DNA of 43,602 nt from Ruminococcus sp. (GTDB taxonomy: Bacteria > Bacillota > Clostridia > Oscillospirales > Ruminococcaceae), in contig JAFSBM010000133.1 in NCBI GenBank assembly GCA_017437285.1, positions 1 through 43,602 on the forward strand, written 5' to 3'. The position numbers and the translations under genes are program-made. Below are positions 16,932-24,805 of the stretch, piece by piece (the first letter of the stretch is position 1; every line of letters begins with the position of its first letter). A model generated the notes under the pieces. It ran no database searches. It saw nothing but the letters and a program-made list of their open reading frames with translations, and was not told where the DNA came from.

Positions 16932-17174
16932 TTAGTCGCTAACGTAAGGAAGAAGTGCAATCTGTCTTGCCTTCTTTACAGCAACTGTAAGCTCACGCTG
17001 GTGGAATGCACAAGTGCCTGTAACTCTTCTTGGAAGAATCTTAGCTCTCTCAGTCATGCACTTTCTCAGCTTAGCGAGATCCTTATAGTCAATTCTCTCA
17101 ATTCTGTCCGCACAGAACATACAAACCTTCTTGCGGGGCTTCTTTGAGGGACGAGAATTTCTCTCTCTTTCCAT
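16932..17174 (-). CDS. rpsR: 30S ribosomal protein S18
   Basis: 80 residues. Contains [16 protein letters not shown], then [27 protein letters not shown], the S18 core. It keeps the four cysteines of the zinc-binding (C+) form. It binds S6 in the platform of the small subunit. Last gene of rpsF-ssb-rpsR; the RBS is GGAG, 44 bases after ssb. Confidence 0.97.
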   Translation of the reverse strand: MERERNSRPSKKPRKKVCMFCADRIERIDYKDLAKLRKCMTERAKILPRRVTGTCAFHQRELTVAVKKARQIALLPYVSD

Positions 17175-17218
17175 GACAATTTCTCCTTTCGTAATATTGA
17201 TTCAGCTTAAATTTTCGA

Positions 17219-17755
17219 TTAGAATGGTACATCGCCGTCGCTGAGGATTTCTTCAAAATCCCCTGCATTTCCGTAAGACATACTTTCATTAGCAGGTGCA
17301 GACTGCTGTGGAGCTGCCTGCATTGGTGGTGCCTGATAATTATTATAGTTATTGTTGTAACCGCCGCCATAATTGTTATTATAGCCGTTGTTACCGTCAT
17401 TGTAGCTATTACCGTTTGTTCCGCTTTCCTGCTTAGAGCCGGTGAACTCAACATTATCTACAAAAACCTCAGTTGTGTAATGAGTTACATCCTGATATTT
17501 TCTGTCCTGATAGCTGCCTGTTCTCAGCGAACCTTCAACGCAGATCATACTTCCCTTACGGAAATAACGTGAAACAAACTCAGCTGTCTGTCGCCACGCT
17601 ACACAAGTGATAAAATCAGCCTGTCTTTGACCTGAATTCTTATCAACAAAGTTTCTGTTGATTGCTACAGTGAATCTACAAGAAGAAATACCGCTCTGAG
17701 TCTGTCTTAACTCAGGATCAGCAGTAAGTCTGCCCATCAAAATAACTTTGTTCAT
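17219..17755 (-). CDS. ssb: Single-stranded DNA-binding protein
   Basis: 178 residues. The N-terminal OB fold (1-110) begins MNKVILMGRLTADPELR and includes FITCVAWRQTAEFV. A flexible Asn/Gly/Tyr-rich linker (about 115-160) follows. The acidic tip ends DGDVPF, the protein-interaction tail. Middle gene of the rpsF-ssb-rpsR operon. Confidence 0.97.
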   Translation of the reverse strand: MNKVILMGRLTADPELRQTQSGISSCRFTVAINRNFVDKNSGQRQADFITCVAWRQTAEFVSRYFRKGSMICVEGSLRTGSYQDRKYQDVTHYTTEVFVDNVEFTGSKQESGTNGNSYNDGNNGYNNNYGGGYNNNYNNYQAPPMQAAPQQSAPANESMSYGNAGDFEEILSDGDVPF

Positions 17756-17785
17756 CTGACATCCCCCTTTTTAATGAAATACGGA

Positions 17786-18082
17786 TTATTCAACAACTGT
17801 TACCAATGAACGAAGAACGCCGTCTGTGATGTTAAGACGTCTTGAAAGCTCAGCAGGATACTCGGGCTTTGACTCGAATGTGTAAATTACGTAGTAGCCC
17901 TCTGTTTCGTCCTCGATAGGATATGCAAGCTTACGCTTACCCCAATCCTCGTTGACTTCAACAGCTTCAGCATGACGCTCGATTCTCTCCTTGAACTTCT
18001 GAACGAGAGCCTTCATAGGCTCCTCACCGTTCTTGAGGCTGAATACAACCATTACCTCATATTTTGCGGATACCTTTGCCAT
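17786..18082 (-). CDS. rpsF: 30S ribosomal protein S6
   Basis: 98 residues. Contains YEVMVVFSLKNGEE, NEDWGKRKLAYPIEDETEGYYVIYTFES and LNITDGVLRSLV, all S6 hallmarks. The start is the ATG at 18082 behind AAGGAGGTG; a longer frame to 18145 has no RBS. First gene of rpsF-ssb-rpsR. The leader folds into a GCCC-ACA/TGT-C-GGGC hairpin with a bulged C; it may be the S6:S18 autoregulatory site, but I cannot confirm the motif. Confidence 0.97.
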   Translation of the reverse strand: MAKVSAKYEVMVVFSLKNGEEPMKALVQKFKERIERHAEAVEVNEDWGKRKLAYPIEDETEGYYVIYTFESKPEYPAELSRRLNITDGVLRSLVTVVE

Positions 18083-18166
18083 TTCTGTACACCTCCTTCT
18101 GGATTCCGCCCGACAACTTTCTGTGGGCAAGGATAATATGACCATGCTTACGCACGATACTCAAAT

Positions 18167-18195
18167 AGTATACCATATTTTTCACAGCTTGTCAA
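18167..18195 (-). promoter_or_regulatory. Promoter of the rpsF operon
   Basis: On the minus strand, TTGACA (18195-18190), a 17-base spacer and TATACT (18172-18167). It lies about 35 bases from the right-hand edge of the MITE-like copy B. Confidence 0.88.
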
Positions 18196-18228
18196 GGGTT
18201 TTTTCAAAAAATTTCCGAAAAAAATTTA

Positions 18229-18387
18229 GGGCATCTCTAAAAACCCGTTTGATTAAAGAAAAAGCAGATAGGTATGACAGCTACAAGGAAACCTCCCGAA
18301 GGCGTGCTTTCGCACTCCGAGGGAGGTTGACGAAATAGATGTCGTGCATAGCTGTTTTTTTCTCAAAAGGGGTTTTTAGAGATGCCC
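18229..18387 (+). mobile_element. MITE-like element, copy B
   Basis: 159 bp, same orientation as copy A at 10628-10785. Ends are GGGCATCTCTAAAAAC and GTTTTTAGAGATGCCC, a perfect inverted repeat. Flanks are TTTA (18225-18228 and 18388-18391), consistent with a 4-bp duplication. It fills most of the 317-base space between rpsF and the SDR gene. An extra AGAGATGCC piece follows at 18391-18399, right at the SDR stop codon. Confidence 0.85.
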
Positions 18388-18399
18388 TTTAGAGATGCC

Positions 18400-19104
18400 T
18401 TATATTATCATTCCGCCGTTAACTCCGATAATCTGTCCTGTGATGTATTCGGCTTTTTCGGAGGCGAGAAATGCAACTGTATCAGCAATATGTCGAGGTT
18501 CTCCGAAAATCCCGAGAGGTATATCTTCACGGATAAGCTCTAAATCTTCCGCAGAAAAACGGCTGTTCATCTCAGTCATAATAAATCCCGGAGATACGCA
18601 GTTTACACGTATTCCCGAGGGTGCAGCCTCCTTGGCAAGTGCCTTTGTGAAGCCAATCAAACCTGCTTTTGATGCGGAATAATCCACTTCGCAGGACGCT
18701 CCCACTTCCCCCCACATTGAGCTGATATTAATGATACAGCCCGATTTGCGGTTTATCATAGCAGGAAGAATTTTTCGTGTCAGTTCCATTGCTCCCACGA
18801 GATTTACATTCATAATCCGTCTGCTTTTTTCGGGTGAAATTGAAGTAAACAGGTCAATTTCGGAAATCCCTGCATTATTCACAAGCAGGTCAATTTCTCC
18901 TGCAATTTTCACAGCTGAGTTAATCGACTCAGTATCAGATACATCTATTTTCAAAGGTTCTCCCCCGATTTTTTCAGCAAGGATTTCAGCCTTTTCACGG
19001 GAGGAAGAATAGCCGATATACACGTAATATCCCTCATTTGCAAGCGTCTCACAGACAGCTGCACCAATACCTCCGCTGCCCCCAGTCACCAAAGCTTTTT
19101 TCAT
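18400..19104 (-). CDS. Short-chain dehydrogenase/reductase (FabG-like)
   Basis: 234 residues. A Rossmann fold with TGGSGGIG (cofactor), NNAG (76-79 region), catalytic Ser in INISSMWGEVG and YSASK (Tyr, Lys), ending GQIIGVNGGM as in FabG. It probably reduces a 3-oxoacyl or other carbonyl with NADPH. There are no fatty-acid genes around, so a fabG assignment is not secure. The ATG at 19104 with AGGAG 10 bases upstream is preferred to the GTG at 19113. Its stop codon touches a fragment of the MITE end. Confidence 0.88.
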   Translation of the reverse strand: MKKALVTGGSGGIGAAVCETLANEGYYVYIGYSSSREKAEILAEKIGGEPLKIDVSDTESINSAVKIAGEIDLLVNNAGISEIDLFTSISPEKSRRIMNVNLVGAMELTRKILPAMINRKSGCIINISSMWGEVGASCEVDYSASKAGLIGFTKALAKEAAPSGIRVNCVSPGFIMTEMNSRFSAEDLELIREDIPLGIFGEPRHIADTVAFLASEKAEYITGQIIGVNGGMII

Positions 19105-19127
19105 ATTGCTCACACTCCTTTCTACCC

Positions 19128-19133
19128 ATTATA
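19128..19133 (-). promoter_or_regulatory. Probable extended -10 box of the SDR gene
   Basis: TATAAT on the minus strand, preceded by TGG to give a TGNTATAAT extended -10. No convincing -35 was seen. Confidence 0.5.
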
Positions 19134-19249
19134 CCACATTTCAGCACAGATTTTAATTGTCACAATATACAAATTTGTTCTGCTCTTTCCGTACACATTT
19201 ACCAAACTTACGAATTGTGTGATAGAATTATGAATATTCAAAAAACATC

Positions 19250-19278
19250 TTGAATCTTATTTTTTTATGTGGTATATT
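19250..19278 (+). promoter_or_regulatory. Promoter of the sulfatase-thioesterase pair
   Basis: TTGAAT (19250-19255), a 17-base spacer and TATATT (19273-19278). CGGAGG precedes the ATG at 19318. Confidence 0.7.
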
Positions 19279-19317
19279 ATTAGATGTAAAAGTAATCCTT
19301 AATTCGGAGGTTTTTAT

Positions 19318-21177
19318 ATGACATTTTCATTTAAAACAAAATTTAATCAAATCTCAGATAAAATTAAAAAGTATAATGAAATCCGATGTGAAAATACACA
19401 AAAATACAAAACGCTGAATTACATTCTGCTCATTTTATTTCCCATTTTCATCGTTTGTATGGCGGAAATCAACCAGTTCAAATTTGTAAGCTCCTTTGCT
19501 GAATTTGCACTGGGCAGACCGTCAATCCTCATTTTCAATTTCATTACCGCAGGTCTTTTATTCGCCTTGCTCCTTGCCATTTTCAGAAAAGGCTGGATAG
19601 CCGTTTCTGTCCAGAGTTTCGTATATATGGCTCTGAGTATTACGGAGCTTTTCAAATACGGCACAAACGGAAATCACCTCATTCTTTCCGATATGAAGCT
19701 TTTCAAAAGCGTGAAAAGCCTGAAATCCTTTGCATACATAAAAATCACCCCAAGCCTTGTGGTTTACTGCCTTATTGCAATTGCATTTTCGGTTCTGGTG
19801 TTCCACTTCAACCCCAAAATTCCACGAAACAACGGTGTTAAGCGTTTTATAACGGGTGCTGTATGTTCAATAATCACCATTTGCATGATTGTTTTCCCAG
19901 GATTTTACGAGCCTGTATACAATCTTTTCAAGGTTGATACAACTGCCGCAAGCAACGCTTTTCTTCTCAACGAAAAATTTGATAACAACAGTATGCTTGC
20001 TTTTCTTGTTGAAACCGCAACTGAAAGCTTTGAAAACCGACTTGTCGAACCTGAAAACTACAATGAGGAATATATTGAAGAAATTATCGACAGCGATATC
20101 AATGAATCAGATGATTTCAACGGCGGCAAAAAGCCAAATGTTATCGTTATTATGAGCGAATCCTATGCGGATTTCCGTGTTTTCGAGGAACTGAACATTG
20201 ACGATTCTATTTACACAGGCTTCGATAAGGCTTGTACAGAGGGAAAAAGCGGTATTGCAATCACTCCAACATACGCAAGCTTTACTGTACGTTCCGAATT
20301 TGAACTTCTTTTCGGACTTCCCGTGAGAGGTCTGAACACTCCAAATATGCCTCAGAGAGAGCTTGCAGACCGTGAACAGCCTGCATTTGCCCAATATTAC
20401 AAGAATTGGGGATACAAAACGGCTTACGTTCACCCGTTCCAAGGCTCATTCTACAACAGAACTGAGGTTTACAGCGATTTCGGATTCGACCAGATGATTT
20501 TCCACGACGACATCGACCAGGTTACAGACTTCACCGTTCCTGTTGAGCATTACGGCACATATGTTGACGACAACACTATTTTCAATCAGCTCATTCAGCT
20601 TATCAACACAACTGACGAGCCTATGTACATTCACACAACCACAATGCAGAATCACCAGCCATACGACCAGGGCGAGGATCCTACAGATGAAATCGGCAAC
20701 TATCTGCAATGGGTTCAGCACACAAATGAGGGACTTACAACTTTCCTCGACAATGTGAAAAAGCTTGACGAGCCAACTCTCGTGTTCTTTGTAGGGGACC
20801 ATTTCCCCTCACTTCGTGGCGAAACAAGCGTTTACAATCAGCTAAACATAACAGGACAGAATTGCAGTACACTTTATGAGCAGAAATATTTCTTCTGGAG
20901 CAATTACGGAGCTGATTTTTCATCTGTTCCCGAAGATAAATTCTCATTCTTCTACGTTCCCTACATCATAGCAGACATTATTGACGCTCCCCACGATGCT
21001 TTCATCGAAAGTATGGACGAATATCTGCACACAATCCCTGTTTATTCCACCGACTACAATGACGGAACTCCTGACAATGAAAATCTCGATATACTTACAT
21101 ATGACCGAGTTGTGGGCGATGTAATGTCACCCTGCCCCATTCCCGAAGAAATTCTTGAAGCAAGCAAAGGAGAATAA
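19318..21177 (+). CDS. LTA synthase-like membrane sulfatase
   Basis: 619 residues. Five membrane segments in the first 200 residues, then an extracellular alkaline-phosphatase-superfamily domain. Metal and catalytic residues line up with LtaS: NVIVIMSES gives Glu281, SFTVRSEFELLFG gives the nucleophile Thr323, and FFVGDHFP gives Asp494 and His495. LtaS enzymes transfer glycerol phosphate from phosphatidylglycerol to a growing teichoic acid; other members modify polysaccharides. The exact donor and acceptor cannot be read here. It is followed after 2 bases by a thioesterase gene. Confidence 0.88.
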   Translation: MTFSFKTKFNQISDKIKKYNEIRCENTQKYKTLNYILLILFPIFIVCMAEINQFKFVSSFAEFALGRPSILIFNFITAGLLFALLLAIFRKGWIAVSVQSFVYMALSITELFKYGTNGNHLILSDMKLFKSVKSLKSFAYIKITPSLVVYCLIAIAFSVLVFHFNPKIPRNNGVKRFITGAVCSIITICMIVFPGFYEPVYNLFKVDTTAASNAFLLNEKFDNNSMLAFLVETATESFENRLVEPENYNEEYIEEIIDSDINESDDFNGGKKPNVIVIMSESYADFRVFEELNIDDSIYTGFDKACTEGKSGIAITPTYASFTVRSEFELLFGLPVRGLNTPNMPQRELADREQPAFAQYYKNWGYKTAYVHPFQGSFYNRTEVYSDFGFDQMIFHDDIDQVTDFTVPVEHYGTYVDDNTIFNQLIQLINTTDEPMYIHTTTMQNHQPYDQGEDPTDEIGNYLQWVQHTNEGLTTFLDNVKKLDEPTLVFFVGDHFPSLRGETSVYNQLNITGQNCSTLYEQKYFFWSNYGADFSSVPEDKFSFFYVPYIIADIIDAPHDAFIESMDEYLHTIPVYSTDYNDGTPDNENLDILTYDRVVGDVMSPCPIPEEILEASKGE

Positions 21178-21179
21178 CC

Positions 21180-21575
21180 ATGAAAGAAATCAATGTTAAC
21201 GCAAAAGGCACTGCAACAGCTGCCGTTAATGAAACAAACACAGCAGCCGCTATGGGCAGCGGTTCTCTGAAAGTTTTCGCAACTCCTGCAATGGTTGCAC
21301 TTATGGAAGCTTCCGCCTGCAATTGCCTTGCAGACTTCCTTGACGAGGGCGAAACTACAGTTGGAACTGCTCTTGACATTAAGCACATTTCCGCAACTCC
21401 TGTAGATATGGCTGTCACAGCAGAGGCAACCCTCACAGAAGTCAACGGCAGAGAGTTCACATTTGAGGTAAAGGCATTTGATGAAAGCGGCGAAATCGGC
21501 TGCGGAACTCACAAGCGTTTCCTTGTATTTGCTGAAAAATTCACAGCTAAAACCTACGAAAAACTCAATAAATAA
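21180..21575 (+). CDS. Hotdog-fold thioesterase, FlK-like
   Basis: 131 residues. VFATPAMVALMEASACNCL near residue 33 and VGTALDIKHISATPV near 60 match the fluoroacetyl-CoA thioesterase (FlK) group. In Firmicutes such proteins usually are generic acyl-CoA thioesterases. The GGAG RBS lies inside the end of the sulfatase gene, so the two are co-transcribed. Why a thioesterase is coupled to an LTA-synthase-like enzyme is not clear. Confidence 0.85.
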   Translation: MKEINVNAKGTATAAVNETNTAAAMGSGSLKVFATPAMVALMEASACNCLADFLDEGETTVGTALDIKHISATPVDMAVTAEATLTEVNGREFTFEVKAFDESGEIGCGTHKRFLVFAEKFTAKTYEKLNK

Positions 21576-21587
21576 GACATAACACGT

Positions 21588-21617
21588 TAAAAGTCTGTCA
21601 ATGCGGCAGACTTTTTT
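21588..21617 (+). terminator. Terminator of the thioesterase gene
   Basis: AAAGTCTG pairs with CAGACTTT around a short loop, followed by TTTTTT. Confidence 0.88.
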
Positions 21618-21686
21618 CATTTGTTATTCATTTTTCCGTCACCTATCATATATTTATCACATAAATGATTATAATAAAAATATAAA

Positions 21687-21751
21687 GGGGTTCTCTAAAA
21701 ACCGGAACACGAGCAGCAATCAAGCCGTGAGGGAGGTTTTTAGAGGTTCCC
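21687..21751 (+). repeat. Short MITE-related element, copy C
   Basis: 65 bp. Ends GGGGTTCTCTAAAAACC and GGTTTTTAGAGGTTCCC form an imperfect inverted repeat related to the ends of copies A and B (CTCTAAAAAC core). The interior is only about 30 bases and differs. It lies 28 bases before the htrA start, probably in its leader. Confidence 0.65.
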
Positions 21752-21779
21752 TAAAATAAAGTTAAGTGAGGGTGAGCCT

Positions 21780-23177
21780 ATGTCAGATATGTATAACGAC
21801 TATAATCAAGACGACAGATATTATAGGGATATGGAGAATTACTCTCATTATTCAGACGAATCTCCCGAAATTCCCAAAAAGACAAAATCAACGGTTTTTA
21901 CTGTAATCATTATACTTTTAATGCTTGCCGCCGCAATAACTGTGTTTGCTTTCATTACTAAAAAGCTGCTTGATGAAAGAAGCTACTTTGATGAAAATAA
22001 AAATAAAATTGCCGAATCTGTTTCCGAAAAAGATCCGACTGCAAAAAATAACAATTCGGAAAATGACAAAAGCGGAAATCATACCTCAACTCCCAGTCTT
22101 TTCGATATTGCCGCCCGTGAGGACGCAAAATATCTCCCCGATATTGTAGATGAAATTATGCCCTCTGTAGTGGGTATTTCCTCCATTTTTGAAGTGGAAT
22201 ACAGAGTAAGCAGCTTCAATCCGTTCTGGGGATTTCAGACAGAACCCCAAATCCGTCAGGGCGTTGGCACAGGCACGGGAATTGTTATGACCGAGGACGG
22301 CTATATAGTTACAAATGCCCACGTAATTTATATGGAAAATACCGATGAATACAAAGCAGGGGAAGCAAAAGAGGTTTCAGTTCTTTTCAATAACGAGGAG
22401 GAATACGAAGCAAAAATCGTTGCTTTCGATGTGGAAACTGACCTTGCAGTTCTTAAAATTGACGCAACAGGATTTACACCTGCAACTTTTGGAAATTCCG
22501 ATGAACTCCGTGTAGGCGAACTTGTAATTGCCGTTGGAAATCCCCTTGGATTTGAGCTTTTCGGAACTGTTACAAGCGGTATTGTTTCCGCCCGTGACAG
22601 AGAAATCTCAATCAACGACAAGCATATGACGCTTATTCAGACTGATACAGCCATTAATGAGGGTAACTCAGGTGGTCCGCTGCTCAACAGCTGCGGTCAG
22701 GTTGTTGGTATCAACTCAGCAAAAATGTCCTCCAGCTACGGCAGCGCATCTGTTGAGGGACTTGGATTTGCAATTCCTATTAATAAGGCAAAAGAAATTA
22801 TTGATGACCTTGTAAATTATAAGCACGTTAAGGGCAGACCGCAAATCGGTATTTCCGCTACAAATATTGACGAAACTTATTCCGCTTTTCTTGGCTTGCC
22901 TATGGGAATTTTCGTCCGTACAGTTGCTGAGGGAAGTGCCGCAGAAGAAGCAGGAATTAAAATCGGCGATGTAATTATTGGTATCAACGACGAGGCTGTT
23001 TATACTATGGATGAGCTTAACAGCATCAAGAATACATTCAAGGCTGGAGATACCATAATTCTTAAAATTTTCCGTGACGGAGAGGATATTGACGTTCCCC
23101 TTACGCTTCACGAGGATTCAAATGAAATGCAGCCTGAAGCTGAAAATACAACAGAAGCAAAGGACACTATCAATTAA
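21780..23177 (+). CDS. HtrA/DegP-type serine protease
   Basis: 465 residues. A cytoplasmic acidic N-terminus, one membrane segment (about 38-60), then an extracellular trypsin-like domain with the triad His181 (VTNAHVI), Asp221 (ETDLAVLKI) and Ser297 (NEGNSGGPL). One PDZ domain covers about 355-450. It degrades or refolds damaged exported proteins; the topology is that of the HtrA/HtrB/YyxA group. The RBS is GAGGGTGA. A single gene with its own terminator. Confidence 0.95.
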   Translation: MSDMYNDYNQDDRYYRDMENYSHYSDESPEIPKKTKSTVFTVIIILLMLAAAITVFAFITKKLLDERSYFDENKNKIAESVSEKDPTAKNNNSENDKSGNHTSTPSLFDIAAREDAKYLPDIVDEIMPSVVGISSIFEVEYRVSSFNPFWGFQTEPQIRQGVGTGTGIVMTEDGYIVTNAHVIYMENTDEYKAGEAKEVSVLFNNEEEYEAKIVAFDVETDLAVLKIDATGFTPATFGNSDELRVGELVIAVGNPLGFELFGTVTSGIVSARDREISINDKHMTLIQTDTAINEGNSGGPLLNSCGQVVGINSAKMSSSYGSASVEGLGFAIPINKAKEIIDDLVNYKHVKGRPQIGISATNIDETYSAFLGLPMGIFVRTVAEGSAAEEAGIKIGDVIIGINDEAVYTMDELNSIKNTFKAGDTIILKIFRDGEDIDVPLTLHEDSNEMQPEAENTTEAKDTIN

Positions 23178-23185
23178 AATTTGAG

Positions 23186-23222
23186 GGCATCTCTGATAAA
23201 ACAGTTTCAGAGATGCCTTTTT
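23186..23222 (+). terminator. Terminator of the htrA-like gene
   Basis: GGCATCTCTGA (23186-23196) pairs with TCAGAGATGCC (23207-23217), then five T. The stem shares GGCATCTCT with the MITE ends, so the terminator may derive from that family. Confidence 0.88.
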
Positions 23223-23228
23223 GTATGC

Positions 23229-23260
23229 AAAAAGGGTATCGGCAAAACCGATACCCTTAA
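23229..23260 (-). terminator. Terminator of gdhA
   Basis: AAGGGTATCGG pairs with CCGATACCCTT around a five-base loop; on the minus strand it is followed by TTTTT. Confidence 0.88.
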
Positions 23261-23280
23261 TTTATATGCTATGAAATTAA

Positions 23281-24633
23281 TCAAACGCAGCCCTGAGCCA
23301 TCATTGCATCAGCAACCTTAAGGAAGCCTGCGATATTAGCACCTGCAACGAGGTCATCGCCAAAGCCGTACTCATTAGCAGCAGCAAGTGAAGCACTGAA
23401 AATGTTCTTCATGATGCCCTTGAGCTTCTCGTCAACTTCTTCTTCTGTCCAAGAATATCTCATAGAGTTCTGTGACATTTCAAGACCTGAAACAGCAACA
23501 CCGCCAGCGTTAACAGCCTTAGAAGGAGCAACGATTACGCCGTTCTCCTTGAGGTATGCAACAGCCTCGTTTGTTGTAGGCATATTGGAAACCTCAACGT
23601 AGTACTTAACGCCGTTAGCAACGATCTGCTCAGCTTCCTTAACATCAACCTCGTTCTGTGTAGCACAAGGCATAATGATGTCAGCCTTTGTTCCCCATGG
23701 CTTCTGACCTGGGAAGAACTCAACGCCGAACTTATCAGCGTAATCCTGAACTCTGTTACGGCATGAAGCACGCATTTCGAGGAGGTAGTTAACCTTTTCT
23801 TCTGTGCTGATACCGTCTGGATCGTAGATATATCCGTCAGGACCTGAGATTGTTACAACCTTACCGCCAAGCTCGTTAACCTTCTTAACAGTACCCCAAG
23901 CTACGTTACCGAAGCCTGAAATAGCAAATGTCTTGCCCTCAATGCTGTCACCGAAGTGCTTGAGCATCTCAACTGTGTAGTAAACAGCACCGTAACCTGT
24001 AGCCTCAGGACGGATAAGAGAACCGCCGAAGGAAATGCCCTTACCTGTAAGAACACCTGTGAACTCGTTGCGGAGTCTCTTGTACTGACCGAATAAGTAA
24101 CCAACTTCACGAGCACCAACACCGATGTCACCTGCAGGAACGTCGAGGTCAGGACCGATGTGTCTTGAAAGCTCTGTCATGAAGCTCTGGCAGAAACGCA
24201 TAACTTCAGCGTCAGACTTACCCTGTGGGTCGAAGTCTGAACCGCCCTTACCGCCGCCCATAGGAAGTGAAGTAAGGCTGTTCTTGAATGTCTGCTCAAA
24301 ACCGAGGAACTTGATAATTCCGAGGTATACGGATGGGTGGAATCTAAGACCGCCCTTGTAAGGTCCGATAGCAGAGTTGAACTGTACTCTGAAACCTCTG
24401 TTTACCTGTGTTTTGCCGTTATCGTCAACCCAAGGTACACGGAAGATAATCTGTCTTTCAGGCTCAACGATTCTTTCGAATACGCCTGCATCAATATAAT
24501 CCTGTCTTTTTTCAGCAACAGGCTCAAGAGTTTCGAGAACCTCTGTTACAGTCTGGATAAACTCAGGCTCGCCCTGGTTTCTCTGTTTAACTCTTTCAAG
24601 TAAGTCGATAAGATACTGATTTTTTAACGCCAT
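23281..24633 (-). CDS. gdhA: NADP-type glutamate dehydrogenase
   Basis: 450 residues, the bacterial hexameric NADP class. It aminates 2-oxoglutarate to glutamate, the main ammonia assimilation step in many gut anaerobes. Marks are PYKGGLRFHPSV (91-102), PMGGGKGGSDFDP with catalytic Lys129, DVPAGDIGVG and the nucleotide-binding GFGNVAWG. The start MALKNQYL at 24633 follows AAAGGAGG; a frame to 24666 lacks an RBS. Its own promoter lies at 24697-24725. Codon bias is strong, implying high expression. Confidence 0.96.
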   Translation of the reverse strand: MALKNQYLIDLLERVKQRNQGEPEFIQTVTEVLETLEPVAEKRQDYIDAGVFERIVEPERQIIFRVPWVDDNGKTQVNRGFRVQFNSAIGPYKGGLRFHPSVYLGIIKFLGFEQTFKNSLTSLPMGGGKGGSDFDPQGKSDAEVMRFCQSFMTELSRHIGPDLDVPAGDIGVGAREVGYLFGQYKRLRNEFTGVLTGKGISFGGSLIRPEATGYGAVYYTVEMLKHFGDSIEGKTFAISGFGNVAWGTVKKVNELGGKVVTISGPDGYIYDPDGISTEEKVNYLLEMRASCRNRVQDYADKFGVEFFPGQKPWGTKADIIMPCATQNEVDVKEAEQIVANGVKYYVEVSNMPTTNEAVAYLKENGVIVAPSKAVNAGGVAVSGLEMSQNSMRYSWTEEEVDEKLKGIMKNIFSASLAAANEYGFGDDLVAGANIAGFLKVADAMMAQGCV

Positions 24634-24696
24634 TGTTAAAAAACCTCCTTTACTAAATTTCTGCATCCGCTATATACGGCTTTTGCAGCTAATTAA

Positions 24697-24725
24697 ATTA
24701 TACCAATTTCCGACAGATTTTTCAA
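24697..24725 (-). promoter_or_regulatory. Promoter of gdhA
   Basis: On the minus strand, TTGAAA (24725-24720), a 17-base spacer and TATAAT (24702-24697). A hairpin (24661-24688, CTGCA/TGCAG with inner CCG/CGG) lies in the leader. Confidence 0.82.
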
Positions 24726-24745
24726 GGGGTAAACGGCTATAAATT

Positions 24746-24786
24746 TAAAAATCGGGCAGATTTGTATATTTACACAATCCTACCCG
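24746..24786 (-). terminator. Terminator of folC
   Basis: A 13-bp stem (24753-24765 with 24774-24786, with G-U pairs and one mismatch) followed on the minus strand by ATTTTTAAATTT. Confidence 0.75.
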
Positions 24787-24805
24787 ACATCTTCATTATT
24801 TTTCA

